Assembly: GCA_030611315.1 (NCBI GenBank) | Contig: JAUWPZ010000008.1 | Location: 1-49,864 of the forward strand | DNA length: 49,864 nucleotides | Reading direction: 5' to 3' | Source: Sedimentisphaerales bacterium | GTDB lineage: Bacteria > Planctomycetota > Phycisphaerae > Sedimentisphaerales > Anaerobacaceae | Shown: positions 32,128 through 39,196 of the stretch, piece after piece | Numbering within the stretch: the first letter of the stretch is position 1 | Layout: each line of letters opens with the position of its first letter | Notes under the pieces: model-generated | What the model was told of the DNA's origin: nothing | The model's input: only the letters and a program-made list of their open reading frames with translations | The model's database searches: none | Made by a program: the position numbers and the translations under genes

Positions 32128-33051
32128 TTATTTATCAAGAAACTGAAATTCAGCCAAAATCGGCTTATGGTCTGATGGATAGAGGCCGTCAACATTGTAA
32201 TCAATTTTCTCATAACTTAGGACTTTGACATTTCCCTTGTATAAGATCCAGTCTATTCCCTTGTCTTGCTGGGCACTGTCTTTGAGCAGTAGAGGATTGT
32301 CTGATTTTCCATCTCCGACAAATGCTCTGTGCACTTCACCTCCCGGTCTTGCATTGAAATCGCCCACCAGAAAAACAGGCCGATCTTTTGTCCATTCGCC
32401 GAACCGATTGAAGGCATTGATTCTTTGCAGGATGAGTTTGGCACTGTTTAGTTTTGCCAGGTCATAGCCGCTCCTGGCAGTAAAGAAATGTGTATTGAAT
32501 ACGTAAAACTCCTGGGTGTTTTCCCAATGGCCCCTGTAGTCGGCCGGGTAGGGACTGGTTTTCCCATCAGCCGGCCGGTTTATAACGGCAAGGCGTGCCC
32601 AGGTTACAATTCGAGGATTGATCTCCGGTCCGCTGCCCAGTATTTCCGGCGTTTCAGAAAGCTGAAAAGTGCCCATTTCACGCAGACGAAACCGGTCTCG
32701 CCTGAAGAAAATAGCCATATGTTCGTCGTCATCACCGCCTTTTCGTCCCTCCCCGATAACCACATATTTAGTCAGTTTGTCCATCAGAAAATCAACCTGC
32801 TCCTTCAGGCCTTCCTGCGTTCCAATGATGTCCGGACCGTATTTGTTAATCATATCAACTTGCCAGTTGCGGCGAACCGACCATGAGGGCTTAAATGTAG
32901 GGCTGGCAAACTTCAGATTATAGGTCATCACTTTAATCGTCAGCCTCTCTGCCCCCTGATCCCTGCCCCCCTGTGTATTTCCAGTAGCACATAAAGCAAA
33001 ACAAGCACAAATCATCATGTAAATCACTTTTAGTTCTTTAGAACGCCTCAT
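32128..33051 (-). CDS. Secreted endonuclease/exonuclease/phosphatase-family hydrolase
   Basis: A 307-residue protein with a signal peptide (MRRSKELKVIYMMICACFALCATG) and an EEP-superfamily domain: VMTYNLKFAS, DIIGTQEG with the metal-binding Glu, NTHFFTARSG, LVGDFNARPG and the final PSDHKPILAEF with the catalytic His. Extracellular members act on phosphodiesters or sphingomyelin-like lipids; the substrate here is unknown. AAAGGA precedes the start. Promoter P lies 128 bases upstream, and the esterase gene follows 32 bases downstream. Confidence 0.88.
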   Translation of the reverse strand: MRRSKELKVIYMMICACFALCATGNTQGGRDQGAERLTIKVMTYNLKFASPTFKPSWSVRRNWQVDMINKYGPDIIGTQEGLKEQVDFLMDKLTKYVVIGEGRKGGDDDEHMAIFFRRDRFRLREMGTFQLSETPEILGSGPEINPRIVTWARLAVINRPADGKTSPYPADYRGHWENTQEFYVFNTHFFTARSGYDLAKLNSAKLILQRINAFNRFGEWTKDRPVFLVGDFNARPGGEVHRAFVGDGKSDNPLLLKDSAQQDKGIDWILYKGNVKVLSYEKIDYNVDGLYPSDHKPILAEFQFLDK

Positions 33052-33178
33052 CTTTAAGGTCCTTTCTATATAGTTATAGATGGTTATTCAGAATGATTTT
33101 CGCTAGTCGGATATTTCTCATTCAAACACTTGCAAAGCAGACTTCTCACCGTTCGACATCAATATCAATACTCCCACC

Positions 33179-33206
33179 ACTCTACCACAGATTGTGATGT
33201 TGTCAA
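33179..33206 (-). promoter_or_regulatory. Repeated promoter P, copy in front of the EEP hydrolase gene
   Basis: Minus strand: TTGACA (33206-33201), 16-base spacer ending TGG, TAGAGT (33184-33179). Confidence 0.75.
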
Positions 33207-33295
33207 GCAGGGCAAGAACTATAGAAAATCAAGTGGTATTTTCTACCACTCGAGAGCAGGAGCTACTCCATTTTGATTTTATTAGAAACTAGGAA

Positions 33296-33450
33296 ACTAG
33301 TCCTATTGGTCTCCTCCTCAATAGTTTTTTATTTATATCTAATCCTGGACAATCGTGAGGGGGATGAGCAGGAAAACTATTCCCTACTTGCCTGCTGAGA
33401 ACATATATCTTTTTTTTCTTCGGCAAAAAAAGTTATGCCTGCATTCCTGT
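33296..33450 (+). repeat. Hairpin repeat unit 6 (R hairpin plus tail hairpin)
   Basis: R hairpin with ACTAGTCCTATTGG opposite GCAGGAAAACTATTCC and CTCCTCCTCAAT opposite GAGGGGGATGAG, then the tail ACTTGCCTGCTGAGAACAT, the hairpin ATATCTTTTTTTT/AAAAAAAGTTAT, and ATGCCTGCATTCCTGTT as in unit 3. A short extra hairpin (AGTGGTA/TACCACT) sits between promoter P and this R copy. Confidence 0.83.
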
Positions 33451-33753
33451 TTCTCCTACAGGGGAAAAATGTAAAAAGTCGTAGCCCCTACCCCTACCCA
33501 TCTAACATGACATTCCCAGTATATCTAAAAATATGGGACTCCTGAATTTCGACTTTTTCGACAGGGAATTTTTCCCTACCTAAACAAATAGAGTTTTTTC
33601 CTTATAGGAAATCACAACTCACCTCGATTCATTCAAATTCTCCTAGTCCATAGTCTAATTCTTCTCCAGGATTATAGGCACAATAGACTGGAGATAAACA
33701 AGAGAGTTGTTACAATAATATTAGATTTTCTGACTATCTGGAGAAATATCTAT
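33451..33753. other. AT-rich intergenic region with element Q
   Basis: No gene is supported. At about 33482-33570 a segment (GTAGCCCCTACCCCTACCC, then GGGACTCCTGAATTTCGACTTTTTCGACAGGG) resembles 34915-35000 (CTAACCCTACCCCTAC, then GGATTCCTAATATCGATTTTATCGATAGGG). A TTGTTACAATAATATTAGATT stretch just before the next gene may be its promoter. Confidence 0.5.
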
Positions 33754-33960
33754 ATGACTGACCCTACACCCAAATATTTTGATGATGATGGAACAGAAAT
33801 CAATCCTGACCTAATCCCTAAGCCCGATCTATGCATCACCTGTAAGAAAGATGGACAGCCGGGAGAAGAAGAAATCCTGTGTAATCTGACAAGGGCTGAT
33901 CAGCAGGGAGAAGAAGAGTTTATTTGTGAGGCATATGAGCCAAGAGATGTTGATGAGTAG
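33754..33960 (+). CDS. Small acidic Cys-containing protein
   Basis: A 68-residue acidic protein with four cysteines (CITCKKDG, ILCNLTRAD, FICEAYEP), which could bind a metal, and the opening TPKYFDDDGTEINPDLI. GGAG lies 12 bases before the start. I know no function. Short planctomycete proteins with this layout exist. It is 66 bases upstream of the phosphoesterase gene on the same strand. Confidence 0.68.
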   Translation: MTDPTPKYFDDDGTEINPDLIPKPDLCITCKKDGQPGEEEILCNLTRADQQGEEEFICEAYEPRDVDE

Positions 33961-34026
33961 TGAGAGTCGGTAGCAACAAACAGAGTGTTCCAATGAATAT
34001 TGAAGCTTATTATAAACGGATAGAGC

Positions 34027-34869
34027 ATGAATAAAAAAATCTTTGCACTCTATAATTATATGATAGCCCTGCTTGCGTGTCTGACAGTAGCTGTCCTTCT
34101 AACATCCTGCAATTCAAGCACAATGTTTTCAGACAAGACCGAATCTTTCACATTTGTACAGATAAGTGATACTCAACTGGGCTTTTCTGACTATCAACGG
34201 GACATAGATTCATTCAGGCAGGCTGTAACGCAAATTAATGATCTGAATCCAGATTTCGTAGTTATTTGTGGAGACCTTGTTAATGATGCCAATGATAAAT
34301 CTTTTTCCGATTTCAAGGAGATCAAGAGTTCCTTACAAATGCCCTGTTACTGTGTTCCAGGAAATCATGATATTGGCAACAAACCAACCCCTGAGTCATT
34401 ACATCGCTACCGCAAAATAATAGGTGAAGATTATTTCGTAGTTGAGCACAAAGGAACCACCTTCATATTCGTAAATACACAACTATGGAAAGAAGTGGTG
34501 GAGAATGAATCTGAGAAACAAGATGTATGGCTAAAGGAAAGATTGAAGATTGCCTCCGAAAAAGGACAACAAGTCTTCGTTGTTGGGCATTACCCTCTAT
34601 TCTGCAAAAGAGCCGATGAGGCAGATGAGTATATGAATTTACCTTTAGACAAGCGCGGGGAACTCTTGAGTTTGTATGATCAATATAACGTGGCTGCAGT
34701 CCTAAATGGACACACCCACAAGCTAACTCTAAATAACTACAAAGATATCCAGATGGTTGGTGCTGAAACGACCAGCAAGAACTTTGACAAAAGGCCATTG
34801 GGGTTTCGAGTGTGGCATGTGGAAGACAAGTTGCCTCCAAAACACGAGTTTGTTCCGTTGTCTCAGTAG
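34027..34869 (+). CDS. Calcineurin-like metallophosphoesterase lipoprotein
   Basis: A 280-residue envelope phosphoesterase. The signal peptide ends LLTSC (lipobox). The metal motifs are complete: FVQISDTQLG, VICGDLVND, PGNHDIG, VVGHYPLF and LNGHTHKL. The short spacing of motifs and TQLGF after the first Asp resemble the CPPED1-like group. The substrate is unknown. The start has only a weak ribosome binding site. It lies between repeat units 6 and 7, in plus orientation, together with the small acidic gene. Confidence 0.87.
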   Translation: MNKKIFALYNYMIALLACLTVAVLLTSCNSSTMFSDKTESFTFVQISDTQLGFSDYQRDIDSFRQAVTQINDLNPDFVVICGDLVNDANDKSFSDFKEIKSSLQMPCYCVPGNHDIGNKPTPESLHRYRKIIGEDYFVVEHKGTTFIFVNTQLWKEVVENESEKQDVWLKERLKIASEKGQQVFVVGHYPLFCKRADEADEYMNLPLDKRGELLSLYDQYNVAAVLNGHTHKLTLNNYKDIQMVGAETTSKNFDKRPLGFRVWHVEDKLPPKHEFVPLSQ

Positions 34870-34909
34870 GAAGTAGGACTACTGGCAAATAAGAATTCTT
34901 TTTTTCTCA

Positions 34910-35105
34910 GACTAACCCTACCCCTACACAAGTAGTTTTTAGCTTATTGGGCACCAACCGGGGCAGGATTCCTAATATCGATTTTATCGATAGGGGGAGT
35001 AGGGAGAAATGGGGAGTTTTAACACCACACTCCACAGGTCTCACCACCAATAGTCTTTAAGTTATATCTAATCCTGGACAATTGTGAGGGGGGAGATTGT
35101 CCTAT
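34910..35105 (+). repeat. Element Q followed by hairpin repeat unit 7
   Basis: Q (34915-35000) holds ACCCTACCCCTACAC and the palindrome ATCGATTTTATCGAT. It is followed by an R copy at 35025-35105 (CCACAGGTCTCACCACCAATAG; GGACAATTGTGAGG). Promoter P is missing from this unit. Confidence 0.75.
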
Positions 35106-35153
35106 TGGACTGGTCCGAATCCTACTGCCTATAATAAAACATAGTTCAAAGGG

Positions 35154-36026
35154 TTATAAGTCCAGGAGAAGACGAAATCCGAAGGAGTCGTTGCGAGTGA
35201 AAGGTACATTCCAGTACCGACTTGCCGAACGGCAGTTCCATGGGCAGATGCTCCAAGACCCGCCACGAAGCAGACGATAGACACCTGCGGAGGGTCCCTG
35301 TGGGTCAGTAGTGGGACTTGTCTCATAATAACCCTTACCATACCAGTCTTGACACCACTCCCATACGTTGCCCTGCATGTCATACAGTCCAAAATTATTC
35401 GGGGGAAAACTGCCAACAGCTATCGTTCTCTTACGATAGACACCTTTGGTTCCATTTCCATAGGCAAAATCCCCATTGTAATTAGCTTGATTTGTGCTGA
35501 TTGTCTCGCCTGTATAAAATGGTGTGGTTGTGCCAGCACGACAGGCATATTCCCATTCTGCTTCTGTGGGCAAACGGTATGTTTTCCCTTCCTTTTCACT
35601 TAGCTTCTTGCAGAACCTTACTGCGTCATTCCACGATACCGTCTCAACAGGATTATCTTCTCCCTTAAAGTGACTCGGATTCTGACCCATGATCTCCCTG
35701 TATTGACCCTGTGTGACTTCGGTTGAACCCATGAAAAAGCCGGTGATTATCTTTCCTCGATGTTGGGGATGTTCATGAGTAAAATAAGTATTCTTGCCGC
35801 CACTCTTGCGGGCAACTTCTTCCACGGTGTCTCTGCTTCCCATCATAAACTCCCCAGGCGGGATATAGACAAGTTTCATGCCAATTGAATTAGTGAAGGG
35901 TTTTCCCGGCACAGTATCACCAATCGGTGCTTTTTGGCTGTCAGGTGTTGGCTGTGCATTAGGGCTGTCCCCTCTACATCCAGACAATAGGAGCAGCATT
36001 GCAATAAAATAGACGGTGTATTTCAT
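35154..36026 (-). CDS. FGE-sulfatase-domain (SUMF1-like) lipoprotein
   Basis: A 290-residue lipoprotein (signal peptide ending LLSGC) with a formylglycine-generating-enzyme-type domain: FTNSIGMKLVYIPPGEFMMGS, EHPQHRGKIITGFFMGSTEVTQGQY, NPVETVSWNDAVRFCKKLSEKEG, RLPTEAEWEYACRAG, NFGLYDMQGNVWEWCQDWYG and LLRGGSWSICPWNCRSASR. The two active-site cysteines of true FGE are spaced C-X4-C (human C336 and C341); here they are C-X3-C, and the protein is a lipoprotein, so it is more likely a non-maturase member, common and multi-copy in planctomycetes. Promoter P lies 55 bases upstream. Confidence 0.85.
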   Translation of the reverse strand: MKYTVYFIAMLLLLSGCRGDSPNAQPTPDSQKAPIGDTVPGKPFTNSIGMKLVYIPPGEFMMGSRDTVEEVARKSGGKNTYFTHEHPQHRGKIITGFFMGSTEVTQGQYREIMGQNPSHFKGEDNPVETVSWNDAVRFCKKLSEKEGKTYRLPTEAEWEYACRAGTTTPFYTGETISTNQANYNGDFAYGNGTKGVYRKRTIAVGSFPPNNFGLYDMQGNVWEWCQDWYGKGYYETSPTTDPQGPSAGVYRLLRGGSWSICPWNCRSASRYWNVPFTRNDSFGFRLLLDL

Positions 36027-36080
36027 TGTTCAAACTCCATAAAACCAGATATAGCCAAACCACACCAGATACTCCCACCC

Positions 36081-36108
36081 ACTCTACCACACATTGTGAT
36101 GTTGTCAA
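36081..36108 (-). promoter_or_regulatory. Repeated promoter P, copy in front of the FGE-like gene
   Basis: Minus strand: TTGACA (36108-36103), 16-base spacer with TGG, TAGAGT (36086-36081). No R hairpin follows it on the plus side; this is the last trace of the repeat family before proB. Confidence 0.75.
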
Positions 36109-36167
36109 GCAGGACAAGACTTCAATGCTCCCCATTTAATCATTCTGACCCCTCCGATACGGGAAAG

Positions 36168-36196
36168 AAGCCAGCCGATAACTCAGAGGCCGGCTT
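36168..36196. terminator. Terminator-like hairpin
   Basis: AAGCCAGCC pairs with GGCCGGCTT with one internal mismatch and an 11-base loop. Short T-rich tails occur on both sides. It sits between two divergent genes, so it does not obviously end either. Confidence 0.35.
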
Positions 36197-36342
36197 TGTC
36201 GTGAATTATCCAACCTGGAAACTCCATTGGGGGCCTTTGATAACTTTGCCACGATATGAGGAAATTAAAAAGCTCTTGAATAGTTTCAGGAAATCTCTTA
36301 TTATATCTCTGCAAAGCACAAGGTAATGAATCAGGAGCAGCC

Positions 36343-37443
36343 ATGCGGGATTTTGGCAAGACAAAACGAATAGTAGTAAAAATCGGCACGAATATCCTGA
36401 CCAAAGGCGAAGGGGTGGACGCCAGCTACGTGCGCCGAATCGCCGGGCAGGTAAGCAGCCTACTCAAGGCCGGCAGGCAGGTCGTCATCGTCAGCTCGGG
36501 CGCTATCGGTATGGGCGCGGGCTGTTTGGACAAGACCGGCCCGGTCAGAGGGATGAAGATGCGGCAGGCCTGCGCTGCTATCGGCCAGCCGCTGCTGATG
36601 ACAGAGTGGCGAAGATCATTCTTACGATATGGCATTACCGTCGCACAGGTCCTGCTGACCGCGGAGGTCCTCAACAACAGAAAGACGTATCTGAACCTTC
36701 GCAATTCCATCGAGACGCTGCTGGGCATAGGCGTCGTGCCCATCCTCAACGAGAACGACAGCGTAAGCACCGATGAAATCGGCACGGCCTTCGGCGATAA
36801 CGACAAACTAAGCGCGCTTGTCGCCAGTAAAATCGACGCCGACGTGCTGATTATGCTCAGCGATATCGACGCCCTTTACGATAAGAACCCGCGGAAGTTC
36901 GCCGACGCCAAACCGAGAGCGGTGGTTTTCGAGATAACCGCTGACATCGTTCGAAACGCCGGCGGCAAAGGCTCGGCCCACGCGACCGGCGGAATGAAGA
37001 CCAAGCTCGAGGCCGTGAAGATAGCCTCCAACGCCGGCTGTCGTATCGTCTTAGCCAACGGCAGATTGAAAAACGTCATCGGCCGGATTATCGCGGGCGA
37101 AGAGGTCGGCACGGTTTTTATGCCGAAAAGGAAGCTGAGCAACCGCTCGAGATGGATTCTCAACAGCACGCCGGCGGGGACGATTAATATCGACGCCGGT
37201 GCGATGCGGGCTCTGCGAAACCACAAGAGCCTTCTGCCCAGCGGCGTGGTCTCGGTTGAAGGCTCATTCGAGACCGGCGACGTGGTAATGCTAAACGACA
37301 ACGCCAAGGCCGTAACGAGCCTCAGCAGCTCTCAGTTAAAGAAACTGGCCGGCAAGCACAGCACCGAGATAAAAAAGCTCCTCGGCCCAAAACACCGCGA
37401 CGTCGTCGCAATTCCCGAAGACATCGTAATCATAGATTACTGA
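36343..37443 (+). CDS. proB: Glutamate 5-kinase
   Basis: First step of proline synthesis: phosphorylates the gamma-carboxylate of glutamate. The 366-residue protein has the amino-acid-kinase domain (RIVVKIGTNILTKG; VSSGAIGMGAG; VPILNENDSVSTDEIGTAFGDNDKLSALVA; LIMLSDIDALYDKNP; GSAHATGGMKTKLEA) and a C-terminal PUA domain from about residue 275 (GTINIDAGAMRALRNHKSLLPSGV), the full-length form. AGGAG precedes the start. No proA gene is next to it. It marks the return to GC-rich core sequence after the AT-rich array. Confidence 0.96.
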   Translation: MRDFGKTKRIVVKIGTNILTKGEGVDASYVRRIAGQVSSLLKAGRQVVIVSSGAIGMGAGCLDKTGPVRGMKMRQACAAIGQPLLMTEWRRSFLRYGITVAQVLLTAEVLNNRKTYLNLRNSIETLLGIGVVPILNENDSVSTDEIGTAFGDNDKLSALVASKIDADVLIMLSDIDALYDKNPRKFADAKPRAVVFEITADIVRNAGGKGSAHATGGMKTKLEAVKIASNAGCRIVLANGRLKNVIGRIIAGEEVGTVFMPKRKLSNRSRWILNSTPAGTINIDAGAMRALRNHKSLLPSGVVSVEGSFETGDVVMLNDNAKAVTSLSSSQLKKLAGKHSTEIKKLLGPKHRDVVAIPEDIVIIDY

Positions 37444-37481
37444 TGAATGGAGAGAGAGACGCAATCCAAAGGGATTTTTTG

Positions 37482-37510
37482 TTGACAAAGTCATTCGGAT
37501 TGTGAATAAT
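37482..37510 (+). promoter_or_regulatory. Promoter upstream of repeat copy D and tRNA-Leu
   Basis: TTGACA (37482-37487), 17-base spacer, AATAAT (37505-37510). The expected start is near 37517, exactly where repeat copy D begins, so the tRNA precursor would carry the repeat as a leader. Confidence 0.6.
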
Positions 37511-37517
37511 CAACAAG

Positions 37518-37650
37518 CATACCCTTAAGGGTAATAAATTCCCGCGATTGGGATTGTAAATTATTGTTTTAAGGTTACTACCTGTGGCACAAGTTGCCCG
37601 CCCCTATGGGGCAGGCGAACAAACGGGAAATTTCAATCGTGAGCACTATA
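37518..37650 (-). repeat. 126-bp dispersed element, copy D (133 bp)
   Basis: Reverse copy of the 4734-4859 element. The outer parts are conserved, but the GC dyad CCGCCGCGGCGGG is replaced by another hairpin-forming segment (GCCCCTATGGGGC type). The replacement of one hairpin by another suggests that the folded shape matters or that this part tolerates insertions. It ends 21 bases before the tRNA. Confidence 0.85.
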
Positions 37651-37671
37651 AATCCAAAAACAGTTAATTCG

Positions 37672-37755
37672 GCCGAAGTGGCGGAACTGGCAGACGCGCG
37701 GGATTCAAAATCCCGTCCTCGCAAGAGGGTGAGGGTTCGACTCCCTCCTTCGGCA
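37672..37755 (+). tRNA. tRNA-Leu (CAA)
   Basis: 84 bases fold as a class II tRNA. The acceptor stem GCCGAAG/CTTCGGC has discriminator A37755. The anticodon stem CGGGA/TCCCG holds the loop TTCAAAA with anticodon CAA for the codon TTG. A long variable arm (CCTCGCAAGAGG) and the T-loop GTTCGAC are present. CCA is not encoded. Confidence 0.97.
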
Positions 37756-37902
37756 GTCTTTCGCATTGAGTATTGCGTCCGTTCGACTGCGCTCAGGACA
37801 AGTATGTTGTATTGCGTAGTGCGGCGAGAAATTTCAGATTTTAAATCCCAGATTTCAATTTGTTGTTCGTAGATGCGTGAATGCGTGGATTGATTTTGGG
37901 TA

Positions 37903-37995
37903 TCAAGGTCGAGGTTTTTGGGCGGCGTTTCGGGCGTCTTTCAGCATTTTTATCCATACGCCGATGTATCGGCCGTGGTCGTGATATCCTTTCAT
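37903..37995 (-). CDS. Possible 30-residue peptide coupled to xth
   Basis: An ATG one base after the TAA of the exodeoxyribonuclease gene (TAAAATG) opens a 30-codon frame (MKGYHDHGRYIGVWIKMLKD...). The junction would permit translational reinitiation. There is no independent ribosome binding site and I recognise no family. It may be chance. Confidence 0.35.
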   Translation of the reverse strand: MKGYHDHGRYIGVWIKMLKDARNAAQKPRP

Positions 37996-37996
37996 T

Positions 37997-38791
37997 TTAG
38001 TGAGCGGTTTTTGAGGGCGGCGGCCAGTCAAACTCGGCGACAATAGGCGTATGGTCGCTCGGCCTTTCTGCAAGGCGAGGCTCTTTGTCGATATAACTTG
38101 CGGTGCTCTTTTCGGCTAAGGGCCGGGTGGCCATGATGTGGTCCAGTCTCCAGCCAAGATTTCGCCTGACAGAACCTCTGGCCCTGTAGTCCCAGAATGT
38201 ATATTGTTCGGGGCTTTTACAGTGCATTCTGAAAACATCGACAAAACCCCACTGGAGGATTTTATCCAGCGCTTTGTGCACTTCGGGATGGTAACAGACG
38301 TGGCCCAGGAGCGCATCAGGGTCGTAAACGTCGATGGGCAGAGGTGCGATATTGAGGTCTCCGAGCCAGATTACAGGGTCTGTGGGCTTGAAATTGTCAT
38401 CGAAGAAGCGGAGCAGACGGTCGAACCATTCGAGCTTGTAATCGAACTTCTCCGATTCTGGTAAATATCCCTGGGGGACGTAAGTATTTACGACGGCGAT
38501 GCCGTTAATTTCGGCTGTTATGAGGCGGGAGGCGTCTTTTGGGTCGTTTTCGAAGCCGCATTGGACGTCTTCGATTTTTCTTTTTGCGAAAATTGCCACG
38601 CCATTATAGCTTTTCTGGCCTTTGAAGGCGTATTCGTAGCCGGTTTTTTCAAAAGCTTCATCGGGGAAGTCGATATCCTGAACCTTGGTTTCCTGCAGGG
38701 CAAGGACATCAGGCTGATGCTTTTCGAGCCAACCGAGCACTATCGGCAGGCGGGCGCGCAGGGAATTAACGTTAAATCCGGCAACTTTCAT
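37997..38791 (-). CDS. xth: Exodeoxyribonuclease III (AP endonuclease)
   Basis: Cuts DNA 5' of abasic sites and degrades 3' ends in base excision repair. The 264-residue protein has all EEP motifs of the family: MKVAGFNVNSLRAR, DVLALQETKV with the metal Glu, VVNTYVPQG, WLGDLNIAPLPIDV, GWRLDHIMAT and RPSDHTPIVAEF. I start at ATG 38791; the open frame reaches 38896 but those extra residues are unlike the family. The entericidin-like gene diverges from the same spacer. Confidence 0.94.
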   Translation of the reverse strand: MKVAGFNVNSLRARLPIVLGWLEKHQPDVLALQETKVQDIDFPDEAFEKTGYEYAFKGQKSYNGVAIFAKRKIEDVQCGFENDPKDASRLITAEINGIAVVNTYVPQGYLPESEKFDYKLEWFDRLLRFFDDNFKPTDPVIWLGDLNIAPLPIDVYDPDALLGHVCYHPEVHKALDKILQWGFVDVFRMHCKSPEQYTFWDYRARGSVRRNLGWRLDHIMATRPLAEKSTASYIDKEPRLAERPSDHTPIVAEFDWPPPSKTAH

Positions 38792-38914
38792 AGCGGCACT
38801 TTGGGTGCTCAAATTGCATATAATCCAATATTTGTTCGACAATTTTGCCCTGTTCTGCCGAATATAATAATAGCGTATCCGGCAGCAGGGATACATGTAT
38901 ATATAGTATTATCG

Positions 38915-38978
38915 AGATATTTGGAGTTTTCTACAAATATCTTGAGATTTTGCTGATGAGGACGGCTTATCAGCAAAA
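38915..38978. promoter_or_regulatory. Two successive hairpins in the leader of the entericidin-like gene
   Basis: AGATATTT/AAATATCT (38915-38922 with 38935-38942) and the perfect 10-bp stem TTTTGCTGAT/ATCAGCAAAA (38948-38957 with 38969-38978). The second stem ends 18 bases before the start codon and just before the ribosome binding site GGAG at 38983. Folding could affect access to that site. TATAAT-like sequence near 38862 may be the -10 of the plus-strand promoter. Confidence 0.5.
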
Positions 38979-38995
38979 AAATGGAGTTTTCGAAG

Positions 38996-39133
38996 ATGAT
39001 TAGAAGAGCGTTTCTATTGGCTGCCTTGATTTTTGTGGTCTTCATATTAGTTGGCTGCCAGACTGTGTCGGGATTGGGCCGGGATATTACGTGGTCAGCC
39101 GAGGCAACCGCCAACTTGCTGGAAGGACAATAA
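38996..39133 (+). CDS. Entericidin-like small lipoprotein
   Basis: A 45-residue lipoprotein: basic start (MIRRAF), hydrophobic signal, lipobox LVGC, and a short mature part CQTVSGLGRDITWSAEATANL that matches the entericidin EcnA/EcnB pattern (C-N-T-x-x-G-x-G-x-D-I). GGAG at 38983-38986 is well placed for ATG 38996; an ATG at 38981 would overlap that site and is less likely. Entericidins are toxin/antidote-like envelope lipopeptides linked to stress, but single copies are widespread and their role is unclear. Two leader hairpins precede it. Confidence 0.8.
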   Translation: MIRRAFLLAALIFVVFILVGCQTVSGLGRDITWSAEATANLLEGQ

Positions 39134-39196
39134 GAGTCGTTGGTCCGGCTGTTGTGAGATTTTGTACTACGATGCCATAAAAGGGGGTATATGGCA

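Noticed and set aside
26685-35105. Classical integron attC sites
   Set aside because: The copies do not end in GTTRRRY/RYYYAAC cores and no integron integrase is visible. The layout is similar, but the identity is not supported.
35154-36026. The FGE-like lipoprotein as maturase of the sulfatase at 6.4 kb
   Set aside because: It is a surface lipoprotein with C-X3-C spacing in place of C-X4-C and is 27 kb away.
26627-36120. CRISPR array
   Set aside because: The repeats are about 80-250 bases and imperfect, the spacing is 0.5-2.3 kb with genes between, and no cas genes are present.
36096-36326. Plus-strand 76-residue frame before proB
   Set aside because: It starts inside promoter copy P, crosses a terminator-like hairpin, and shows no family pattern.
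38949-39000. CTGATGAG and CGAAG near the entericidin leader, recalling a hammerhead ribozyme core
   Set aside because: The segment between the two boxes does not form stem II, and stems I and III are absent. The perfect hairpin there uses the same bases differently.
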